A stretch of DNA of 64,000 nucleotides from JBBECE01 sp964574935. GTDB lineage: Bacteria > Pseudomonadota > Alphaproteobacteria > Rhizobiales > Devosiaceae. Shown piece after piece: positions 7,999-15,434 of the stretch. The DNA is taken from NCBI GenBank assembly GCA_964574935.1, contig CAZNOZ010000009.1:1-64000 (forward strand), in the 5' to 3' direction. Each line of letters begins with the position of its first letter. Position 1 is the first letter of the stretch. A program made the translations under genes and the position numbers. Below the pieces are notes generated by a model. That model was not told where the DNA came from. It did not search any database and worked only from the letters and a program-made list of their open reading frames with translations.

Positions 7999-9426
7999 AT
8001 GGCCGACTATCTCGACCCCGACCTGTGCGTGATCGGCGCCGGCTCAGGCGGCCTGACGGTGGCCGCCGCCGCCCGCGCGCTCGACGCCTCGGTGGTTCTC
8101 ATCGAACGCGGGAAAATGGGCGGCGACTGCCTGAACTATGGCTGCGTGCCGTCGAAATCCCTGATCGCGGCCGCCAAACGCGCCCATGTGTTCCGCTCCT
8201 CGGCCCCGTTCGGGATCGCCGCCGAGGAACCGAAGGTCAATTTCGGGCGCCTCAACGAGCACATCAAGACCGTTATCGCCGGCATCGCCCCGCACGACTC
8301 GGTGGAGCGCTACGAAGGGCTTGGCGCCACCGTCATCCAGGGGACCGCCAGGTTCGCCGACCGGCGCACGATCGAGGTCGAGGGACAGCGCGTGCGGGCC
8401 CGGCGCTTCGTGATCGCCACCGGCTCGCGTCCCGCCGTCCCGCCGATCGAGGGGCTCGACGAGGTCGACTATCTCACCAATGAAACGATTTTCGATCTGA
8501 CCGCCAAGCCTTCGCATCTCATGATCATCGGGGCCGGCCCGATCGGGCTCGAGCTCGCCCAGGCCTACAGCCGGCTCGGCTCCGAGGTCACCGTTTTCGA
8601 AATGGCCGAGCCGCTGCACCACGAGGACCCCGAGCTGAGCGGGATCGCGTTGCGCGCCGTGCGCAAGGACGGGGTCTCCGTCCATGGCGGCGCCACCGTC
8701 GTCGGCGTCGCCGCCAAGGGCAACGCGATCGCCGTCAACGCCGACACCGGAAGCGGCGAGGAGGAGGTCACCGGCAGCCATCTTCTGGTCGCCACCGGCC
8801 GCCAGCCGAATATCGAGGAACTCGATCTCGATGCCGCCGGCGTCAGGCTCGACGGTGGCCGCATTCGCGTCGGCCGCAATCTCAAGACCACCAACCGGCG
8901 GATCTACGCCATCGGCGATCTCGCCGGCGACATGCATTTCACCCACACCGCCGGCTATCACGCGGGGCTGGTGGTGCGGAACGCGCTCTTCCGCCTGCCG
9001 GTTTCGGTCAACGCCGCGATCGTCCCGCGCGTCACCTACACGGATCCGGAAATCGCCCATATCGGTCCGACCGAATCCGAGGCGCGTGAGCGCTACGGAG
9101 ACAGGTTCAAGGTCCTGCGCTGGGACTATGCAAACAACGACCGCCTGCGCACCGAGCGGCGCCAGGACGGGCTGCTCAAGGTAATCACCGACCGCAAGGG
9201 GCGCATCCTGGGCGCCGGAGCGGTGGGCCCCAATGCCGGGGAGGTGATCGCCTTCTATTCGCTGGCGATTGCCAATCGCCTCAGGATCGGCGCCTTCACG
9301 AAGGCGGTGATGCCCTATCCGACCCTCAACGAGGTGACGCAGCGGATTGCCTACGAATACTATCGCGATCAGCTCTCAAACCCGTGGCTAAAGCGGCTGC
9401 TCGAACTTAACCGTTTGTTCGGCTAG
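7999..9426 (+). CDS. Mercuric reductase-like FAD-dependent pyridine nucleotide-disulfide oxidoreductase
   Basis: A 475-residue flavoprotein of the lipoamide dehydrogenase/mercuric reductase family. It has an N-terminal FAD-binding GAGSGG, the redox-active disulfide GGDCLNYGCVPSK (Cys44 and Cys49), an NAD(P)-binding IIGAGPIGLELA, the second FAD motif IYAIGDLAG and a C-terminal dimerisation domain ending in the HP-less FTKAVMPYPTLNE segment. It lacks both the N-terminal metal-binding domain and the C-terminal Cys-Cys pair of true MerA, so it should not be called a mercury resistance enzyme. The ATG at 7999 follows GGGAAG closely and starts right at the FAD fold. The pairing with the TVP38 gene 25 bases upstream suggests a joint, still undefined, membrane-linked redox role. 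Confidence 0.88.
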   Translation: MADYLDPDLCVIGAGSGGLTVAAAARALDASVVLIERGKMGGDCLNYGCVPSKSLIAAAKRAHVFRSSAPFGIAAEEPKVNFGRLNEHIKTVIAGIAPHDSVERYEGLGATVIQGTARFADRRTIEVEGQRVRARRFVIATGSRPAVPPIEGLDEVDYLTNETIFDLTAKPSHLMIIGAGPIGLELAQAYSRLGSEVTVFEMAEPLHHEDPELSGIALRAVRKDGVSVHGGATVVGVAAKGNAIAVNADTGSGEEEVTGSHLLVATGRQPNIEELDLDAAGVRLDGGRIRVGRNLKTTNRRIYAIGDLAGDMHFTHTAGYHAGLVVRNALFRLPVSVNAAIVPRVTYTDPEIAHIGPTESEARERYGDRFKVLRWDYANNDRLRTERRQDGLLKVITDRKGRILGAGAVGPNAGEVIAFYSLAIANRLRIGAFTKAVMPYPTLNEVTQRIAYEYYRDQLSNPWLKRLLELNRLFG

Positions 9427-9450
9427 GACTGTCGAGCCTATACTTGGCGC

Positions 9451-10881
9451 ATGTCGGATGCCCCCTCCCGATCCGGCGAACGGCCTGGATTTGGCCTTTC
9501 CTGGAAGCTGATCACCATGATCGTGGTTACGATCCTGGCGGTCGAGGTCCTGATCTATCTGCCCTCGGTCGCCAATTTCCGGGCCTCCTGGCTCGACGAC
9601 CGCATCCGGGTGGGCGGCGTCGCCGCCAGGGTCATCGACGTCGTCCCCGACGTCATGAAGGTACCCGCCGAGCTTTCCGAATCGCTGTTGCGCTCCGCCG
9701 GCGCGGTGGCGCTGGTCATTCGCCGCGAGGGCCGCAGCCAGCTCATCGAGCGCCCGGACGTGCCCATGCCCAAGGCGGTCGTCACCGCCGATATGCGGGT
9801 GCGCGACCCGATGAGTCTGATCGCCGGCGCCGTCGAGGAACTGATAGGGGGCGGCGAGCGCGTGGTGCGCGTCGTGGGAACGCCGCCCGGCGCCGAGGAC
9901 ACCCTGATCGAGGTGCTGATGAACGACAACATCCTGCGCGCCGATATGTTCGTGTATTCGCGCAACATCTTCATTCTGTCGCTGATCGTTGCCGCCTTCA
10001 CGTCGGTCGCGATCTACATGGCGCTCGACCGGCTGCTCGTGCGCCCGTTCGGTCGCATCACCGCCAACATGATCGCCTTTCGCGAGACCCCGGAAAACGC
10101 CGGCCGGATCATCGTTCCCTCCGGCCGCCGCGACGAGATCGGCATCGCCGAACGCGAGCTGGCGGCGCTGGAGACCGACCTTTTCGAAATGCTGCACCAG
10201 CGCAAGCACCTGGCAGATCTCGGCCTCGCGGTCGCCAAGATCAACCACGATCTTCGCAACACCCTCGGCGCCGCCCAGCTCCTGTCCGACCAGGTGGCGA
10301 CCCTCGAGGATCCGAAGGTGCAGCGGCTCGCCCCGCGCCTCGTGCAGACGCTCGACCGGGCCATCGGCTTTGCGCAGTCGGTTCTCGATTACGGCCGCCA
10401 GTCGGCGACCGTTCCCAAACCTCAGCCGGTCGACGTCCGGGCGCTGGTCATCGAATCGGCGGCCCAGGCGGCGCTGTTTGGCCACCCGACAATCGCCTTC
10501 GAGAACCAGGTGCCGGACGATCTGATCCTCAAGGTCGATCCCGAACAGATCGGCCGGGTCGCGGTCAACCTGCTCAAGAACGCCCGCGAGGCCATCGAGT
10601 CGGCGGGCGACGCCGTCAACGATCCGAAAATCGCCGTCCGCATTCACGAGGAGAAGGACTGGGTGACCATCGAAATCGCCGACAACGGCCCCGGCCTTCC
10701 GCCACGGGCGCGCGAAAACCTCTTCCAGGCCTTCCAGGGCTCGGGCCGCTCGGGGGGCACCGGGCTTGGCCTGGTGATCGCCAACGAATTGACGGAGGTG
10801 AACGGTGGCCGCCTGCGTTACGTCGACACGGGGCAGGGCACCTGTTTTGCCATCGACCTGCCGGCCGCGAACCTGGTCTAG
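9451..10881 (+). CDS. Sensor histidine kinase (HAMP-HisKA-HATPase), orphan
   Basis: A 476-residue membrane sensor kinase. A transmembrane helix (LITMIVVTILAVEVLIYLPS, about residues 20-39), a periplasmic loop of about 130 residues and a second helix (IFILSLIVAAFTSVAIYMAL) bracket the sensor. A HAMP linker follows, then a DHp helix with KINHDLRN, where His266 is the likely phosphorylation site. The ATPase domain has an N box NLLKNAREAIES, a G1 box DNGPGLPP and a G2 box GTGLGLVIA. No response regulator lies next to it, so its partner is elsewhere. The periplasmic domain gives no clue to the signal. It begins 24 bases after the flavoenzyme gene and could share its transcript. Confidence 0.92.
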   Translation: MSDAPSRSGERPGFGLSWKLITMIVVTILAVEVLIYLPSVANFRASWLDDRIRVGGVAARVIDVVPDVMKVPAELSESLLRSAGAVALVIRREGRSQLIERPDVPMPKAVVTADMRVRDPMSLIAGAVEELIGGGERVVRVVGTPPGAEDTLIEVLMNDNILRADMFVYSRNIFILSLIVAAFTSVAIYMALDRLLVRPFGRITANMIAFRETPENAGRIIVPSGRRDEIGIAERELAALETDLFEMLHQRKHLADLGLAVAKINHDLRNTLGAAQLLSDQVATLEDPKVQRLAPRLVQTLDRAIGFAQSVLDYGRQSATVPKPQPVDVRALVIESAAQAALFGHPTIAFENQVPDDLILKVDPEQIGRVAVNLLKNAREAIESAGDAVNDPKIAVRIHEEKDWVTIEIADNGPGLPPRARENLFQAFQGSGRSGGTGLGLVIANELTEVNGGRLRYVDTGQGTCFAIDLPAANLV

Positions 10882-10979
10882 GGGCAACCGCGGCGCTCGG
10901 GCCGCCTTGCAATGGCCCGCCGCCCGGTCTAAGCGTGTCGCCTTGCCGCGGGGCCGGCCCCTGAGGCGCCCCGCGCAAT

Positions 10980-11056
10980 GCGCCCGTAGCTCAGCTGGAT
11001 AGAGCACCAGACTACGAATCTGGGGGTCAGGGGTTCGAATCCTCTCGGGCGCGCCA
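10980..11056 (+). tRNA. tRNA-Arg (anticodon ACG)
   Basis: A full cloverleaf of 77 bases including an encoded CCA. The acceptor arms GCGCCCG and CGGGCGC pair fully. The D arm is GCTC/GAGC, the anticodon stem CCAGA/TCTGG holds the loop CTACGAA with anticodon ACG, and the T arm contains TTCGAAT. ACG is read as ICG after deamination and decodes CGU, CGC and CGA. It stands alone; I see no attachment-site duplication or integrase nearby. Confidence 0.97.
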
Positions 11057-11177
11057 GTTTTCTCCCCCGTACCGGTGCTGCCTGGACTTTGATGCCGCCG
11101 CCAACGCGCCGCCGCGTCGGTCGCGCGGCGGTCCGGCTGGCGCTGAAGGGGCGGCGTTGCCCCGCCGCGCCCGCCGC

Positions 11178-11191
11178 TTAATCGAGATCAA
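11178..11191 (+). promoter_or_regulatory. Candidate FNR/FixK-type anaerobox upstream of ppsA operon
   Basis: TTAAT-CGAG-ATCAA matches the palindromic FNR consensus TTGAT-N4-ATCAA at 9 of 10 fixed positions. It lies 150 bases before the ppsA start in the gap after the tRNA gene. A weak -10-like TAGGGT starts at 11213, 28.5 bases from the box centre, close to the spacing of a class II FNR promoter and the same distance as in the box at 31272-31285. An FNR-type regulator is encoded in this window at 29515-30297. Confidence 0.5.
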
Positions 11192-11340
11192 GGAATTCGC
11201 CCGGCGCCGGGCTAGGGTTCGCACGAATCGACGCATGAGGTTGCGCAATCCGGTTTGTGGACCCAAATTGTTGTGCATCGAGTGTCGCGGTCGCGGTGCC
11301 GCGCGTGCCTGAAAATGACCGCCCGCAAGGGAGTTTCCAA

Positions 11341-13746
11341 ATGGCCAAATCGCCCCCTCAAGTGCTCTGGTTCGAAGAACTTTCCCGCGATCAGGTGCCG
11401 CTGGTGGGCGGCAAAAACGCCTCGCTCGGCGAGATGGTGCACGCTTTGTCCTCGCGCGGCGTCAGCGTGCCGCCCGGATTCGCGACCAGCGCCGGCGCCT
11501 ATTGGGAATACGTCAAGGCCAACGCCCTGCACGAGGTGATCGAGGACACCCTCGCCGAGCTGAAGGCCGGCAAGATCCAGTTGCACGAGGCCGGCGATAC
11601 CATCCGGCGAGCGTTCGTGCGCGGCGACTGGCCCGAGGACACCGCGGACGCGATCCGCGTCGCCTATCGCGAGCTTTCCAAGCGCGCGGGGAGCGACGAG
11701 GCGGATGTGGCGGTGCGCTCGAGCGCCACCGCCGAAGACCTGCCCGATGCCAGCTTCGCCGGCCAGCAGGAGACCTTCCTGCACATTCGCGGCGAGACGG
11801 CGCTGCTCGATGCCTGTCGGCGCTGCTTCGCCTCGCTGTTCACCGACCGCGCCATCAGCTACCGGGAAGTCAAGGGTTTCGACCATCTCAAGGTCGCGCT
11901 GTCGATCGGCGTGCAGCAGATGGTGCGCTCGGACCTCGGCGGTTCGGGCGTCATGTTCTCGATCGACACGGAAACCGGGTTCGACAAGATCGTGGAGATC
12001 AATGCCGCCTGGGGGTTGGGCGAAAACGTCGTTCAGGGCGCCGTCGATCCCGACGAATACGTCGTGTTCAAGCCGCTTCTGGACGACGCCGGTTTGACGC
12101 CCATCGTCGAGAAGCGGCTGGGCGCCAAGGCGAAGAAGATGATCTATGCGACCCGGGGCGATCGTCCGGTTCGCAACGTGCCGACCTCGAAGGCGGAACG
12201 CGCCGCGTTCGTGCTGTCCGACCCCGAGATTCTCGCCCTGGCGCGGTGGGCCGTCACCATCGAGGCTCATTACGGGTGCCCCATGGACATGGAATGGGCG
12301 CGCGACGGGGAAACCGGCGAGTTGTACATCGTCCAGGCGCGGCCCGAGACCGTGCAGTCGCGCAAATCGGGGGCGGTCTTCCACTCCTACAAGATCACCA
12401 GGAAAGGCAAGGTACTGACCACCGGGCTCAGCATCGGCGACGCGGTGGTTGCCGGCCATGCCTGCGTCATCGAGGACGTCAAGGACATCGATCAGTTCAT
12501 CGACGGCTCGATCCTGGTGACCGGGATCACGGACCCCGACTGGGTGCCGATCATGAAGCGGGCCGCCGGAATCATCACCGATCATGGTGGACGCACCTCG
12601 CATGCCGCGATCGTCAGCCGCGAGCTCGGATTGCCGGCGGTCGTGGGCACGGGCGACGCCACGCATGTGCTGCACGACGAGCAGGAGCTGACGATTTCAT
12701 GCGCCGAAGGCGACGACGGCTTCGTCTATGAGGGGACCGCCGAGTTCGAGGAGATCGAGCACCATGTCGACGACATCCCCGAGACGAAGACCCACGTCAT
12801 GCTCAACCTCGGCAACCCCGCCGCGGCCATGCGCTGGTGGCGAATTCCCTCGGACGGCGTGGGGCTGGCGCGCATGGAGTTCGTGGTTGGCAACCACATC
12901 AAGGTGCATCCCATGGCGCTGGTGCACTTCGATACCCTGAAGGACGAGGAGGCCCGCAAAACCATCGAGGAACTGACCGTGGGCTACCAGGACAAGTCGG
13001 CATATTTCGTCGATCAGCTGGCGCTGGGGCTGTCACGCATCGCCGCCGCGGTCTATCCGCGCCCGGTCATCGTCAGGATGAGCGACTTCAAGACCAACGA
13101 GTATGCGGGACTGATCGGCGGCGCCGAATTCGAGCCCAAGGAAGAAAACCCGATGATCGGGTTCCGGGGCGCCTCGCGCTACTACTCGCCGCGTTACGAA
13201 GCCGGCTTCGCACTCGAATGCAGGGCAATCCACATGCTGCGCGAAAAGATGGGCTTTACCAACGTGGTGGTAATGATCCCCTTCTGCCGGTCGCTGGATG
13301 AGGCGGACCGGGTGCTGGACGTGATGGCCCGGAACGGGCTCAAGCGCGGCGAAGAGGGCTTGCAGGTGTATGTGATGTGCGAAATTCCGTCGAACGTGAT
13401 CCTGGCGAAGGACTTCGCCAAGCGCTTCGACGGCTTCTCCATCGGATCGAACGACCTGACCCAGCTGACCCTGGGGGTCGATCGCGATTCGGAGGAGCTG
13501 GCGGGGCTGTTTTCCGAGCAGGACCCGGCCGTGGAGTGGATGATCGAAAACGTGATCCGGGCGGCGCACGAAGCCGGCGCCAAGGTCGGTTTGTGCGGCC
13601 AGGGACCCAGCGATCACCCGGAATTTGCGGAGTTTCTGGTCTCGTGCGGCATCGATTCGATGTCGGTGACTCCGGACAGCTTCATCGAAGTCAAGCAGCA
13701 CGTCGCGGAGGCCGAGGGGCGTCAGCGCCCCGCCAAGGCCGGCTGA
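11341..13746 (+). CDS. ppsA: Phosphoenolpyruvate synthase (pyruvate, water dikinase)
   Basis: Makes phosphoenolpyruvate from pyruvate, ATP and water (AMP and phosphate released), a gluconeogenic step. The 801 residues show the N-terminal ATP-grasp domain (VGGKNASLGEM; AVRSSATAEDLPDASFAGQQ), the swivelling phosphohistidine domain GGRTSHAAI with His421, and the C-terminal PEP-utilising barrel (SNDLTQLTLGVDRD; GLCGQGPSDHPE). The length fits PpsA rather than the roughly 880-residue PPDK. I start at the ATG at 11341, preceded by AAGGGAG; an upstream in-frame ATG at 11257 adds 28 poor residues. It is the first gene of a four-gene group with sugar-phosphate enzymes and has a possible anaerobox upstream. 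In aerobic cells the enzyme usually serves growth on C3 acids, so its place here is unusual. Confidence 0.95.
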   Translation: MAKSPPQVLWFEELSRDQVPLVGGKNASLGEMVHALSSRGVSVPPGFATSAGAYWEYVKANALHEVIEDTLAELKAGKIQLHEAGDTIRRAFVRGDWPEDTADAIRVAYRELSKRAGSDEADVAVRSSATAEDLPDASFAGQQETFLHIRGETALLDACRRCFASLFTDRAISYREVKGFDHLKVALSIGVQQMVRSDLGGSGVMFSIDTETGFDKIVEINAAWGLGENVVQGAVDPDEYVVFKPLLDDAGLTPIVEKRLGAKAKKMIYATRGDRPVRNVPTSKAERAAFVLSDPEILALARWAVTIEAHYGCPMDMEWARDGETGELYIVQARPETVQSRKSGAVFHSYKITRKGKVLTTGLSIGDAVVAGHACVIEDVKDIDQFIDGSILVTGITDPDWVPIMKRAAGIITDHGGRTSHAAIVSRELGLPAVVGTGDATHVLHDEQELTISCAEGDDGFVYEGTAEFEEIEHHVDDIPETKTHVMLNLGNPAAAMRWWRIPSDGVGLARMEFVVGNHIKVHPMALVHFDTLKDEEARKTIEELTVGYQDKSAYFVDQLALGLSRIAAAVYPRPVIVRMSDFKTNEYAGLIGGAEFEPKEENPMIGFRGASRYYSPRYEAGFALECRAIHMLREKMGFTNVVVMIPFCRSLDEADRVLDVMARNGLKRGEEGLQVYVMCEIPSNVILAKDFAKRFDGFSIGSNDLTQLTLGVDRDSEELAGLFSEQDPAVEWMIENVIRAAHEAGAKVGLCGQGPSDHPEFAEFLVSCGIDSMSVTPDSFIEVKQHVAEAEGRQRPAKAG

Positions 13747-13763
13747 CCCGGAGTTCGACGCCC

Positions 13764-15434
13764 ATGACCCCACCGGCGCGACCCGCGAACAAGCCCGTCC
13801 GGGCGGATACGGCGGCACCGGACCGCGCCGCAGGGGGAGCATCGGGCCGCTCCGGCCAAGTCGCCGGGCCGGTTCCGCTCTACGATCTCGGCGCCGCCAT
13901 CTTCGACCTCGACGGCGTTGTCACGCGAACCGCCGGCGTGCACGCGGCGAGCTGGAAGCGGCTCTTCGACGGGTATCTCGAGGCGCGCAGCAAGGCGACC
14001 GGTGAGCCTTTCGAGCCGTTCGACGTGGAAACCGACTACCCGCGCTACGTCGACGGCAAACCGCGGCCGGACGGGATCGAGAGCTTTCTCAAATCACGCG
14101 GGATTTCGCTTCCCCGGGGTGAGCCATCCGACCCGCCCGACCGCGAAACCGTCTGGGGGCTCGGCAACCGCAAGAACCGGTACTTCCGCAAGACCGTCGA
14201 GGAGGATGGGGTCGAGATCTTCGAGACCACCGTGAAGCTGATTGCGGATCTTCACGAGCGCCGCATCGCCACGGCACTGGTTTCCTCGAGCCGAAATGCC
14301 CGCCCGGTGCTGAAGGCGGCCGGGCTCACCGACCGCTTCGACGTCGTTGTGGACGGCACCGACCTGGCGCGCCTGGGGCTCAAGGGCAAACCGGCCCCGG
14401 ACCTGTTCCTCGAGGCCGCCCAGCTGCTCGGCGTCGCCCCCCGGAACGCCGCCGTGTTCGAGGACGCGATCAGCGGCGTCGAAGCCGGCCGCGCCGGCGA
14501 CTTTGGCCTGGTCGTCGGGCTCGACCGCCAGAATCAGACCGACGAACTCGCCCGGGCCGGCGCCGACGTCGTGGTTAAGGACGTGGCCGAGTTGAACCTG
14601 TCGGCGTCCGCGGAAACCGGCGGCCGGACGCCGGCCACCGTTCCTTCGGCGCTTGAGCGTTTCGACGATATCCGGAAACGCTTCGGCGGCCGGAAGATTG
14701 CGGTGTTCCTGGACTATGACGGCACCCTGACGCCGATCGTGGCGCGTCCGGATTTGGCGATCCTGTCGGACGACATGCGCGCCATTGTCAGCCATCTCGC
14801 GACGCTGTGCACCGTTGCCGTTGTCAGCGGCCGCGATCTTGCAGACGTGCGGCGCCTGGTGGGGCTCGAGGAGCTCGTCTATGCCGGCAGCCACGGCTTC
14901 GACATTGCCGGGCCCGGCGGGCTGCGCATCCGGCATCAGGACGGGGCCGCCTACGAGGCAGCCGTCAAGCGCGCCTCCGAGCGTCTCCGTCCGGCGATCG
15001 CCGGCATCGAAGGCGCGCTCGTCGAACCCAAGCGCTTTGCGGTGGCGGTACACTATCGGCAGGTCAAATCCGATGCGGTGCCGGCGGTGGAAGCGGCGGT
15101 GGATGCGGTGCTCGACGAGGTCTCGGAGTTGCGCAAGACCCACGGCAAGAAGGTCTTCGAGCTGCGCCCGCGGTTCGATTGGGACAAGGGAAAGGCGGTG
15201 GACTGGTTGCTTCAGGCGCTTGAGTTGGAGCGGCAGGGCGTGCTCGCCTTCTATCTGGGGGACGATACCACCGACGAGGACGCCTTCGTGGCGCTGCGGC
15301 ACAAGGGCGTCGGCATTCTGGTCGGGCCGGACACCAGCCGCACCGCCGCGCACTACGTTCTTGCCTCGCCGGAGGAAGTCGGCCGGTTTCTGACCCGTCT
15401 TGGCCAGGTGCTGGAAGGATCGGCGGGTGGCTGA
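13764..15434 (+). CDS. Beta-phosphoglucomutase-like HAD domain fused to trehalose-6-phosphate phosphatase
   Basis: A 556-residue two-domain protein. After a Pro/Ala-rich leader of about 40 residues comes a HAD domain (about 45-280) with AAIFDLDGVVT, a helical cap, SSSRNA and AVFEDAISGVEAG, typical of beta-phosphoglucomutase, which turns beta-glucose 1-phosphate into glucose 6-phosphate. The second part (about 310-550) is an OtsB phosphatase: FLDYDGTLTPIV, SGRDLADVRRLVG, a KPKRF-like EPKRFAVAVHYR and YLGDDTTDEDAF. OtsB removes phosphate from trehalose 6-phosphate. The same two domains, followed by GH65, make up M. tuberculosis OtsB1 (Rv2006); here GH65 is the next gene, overlapping by 8 bases. 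The activities are inferred from the domains. Confidence 0.9.
   Translation: MTPPARPANKPVRADTAAPDRAAGGASGRSGQVAGPVPLYDLGAAIFDLDGVVTRTAGVHAASWKRLFDGYLEARSKATGEPFEPFDVETDYPRYVDGKPRPDGIESFLKSRGISLPRGEPSDPPDRETVWGLGNRKNRYFRKTVEEDGVEIFETTVKLIADLHERRIATALVSSSRNARPVLKAAGLTDRFDVVVDGTDLARLGLKGKPAPDLFLEAAQLLGVAPRNAAVFEDAISGVEAGRAGDFGLVVGLDRQNQTDELARAGADVVVKDVAELNLSASAETGGRTPATVPSALERFDDIRKRFGGRKIAVFLDYDGTLTPIVARPDLAILSDDMRAIVSHLATLCTVAVVSGRDLADVRRLVGLEELVYAGSHGFDIAGPGGLRIRHQDGAAYEAAVKRASERLRPAIAGIEGALVEPKRFAVAVHYRQVKSDAVPAVEAAVDAVLDEVSELRKTHGKKVFELRPRFDWDKGKAVDWLLQALELERQGVLAFYLGDDTTDEDAFVALRHKGVGILVGPDTSRTAAHYVLASPEEVGRFLTRLGQVLEGSAGG

Noticed and set aside
7999..9426. Calling the flavoenzyme mercuric reductase (merA)
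   Set aside because: Lacks the C-terminal Cys-Cys pair and the heavy-metal domain, and no mer genes are near.
9388..11007. 539-residue open frame on the minus strand opposite the sensor kinase and tRNA-Arg
   Set aside because: Covers the tRNA gene and a clear histidine kinase; composition typical of antisense frames.
10980..11056. tRNA-Arg as an integration site for a mobile element
   Set aside because: No integrase, no repeat of the tRNA 3' end and ordinary genes on both sides.
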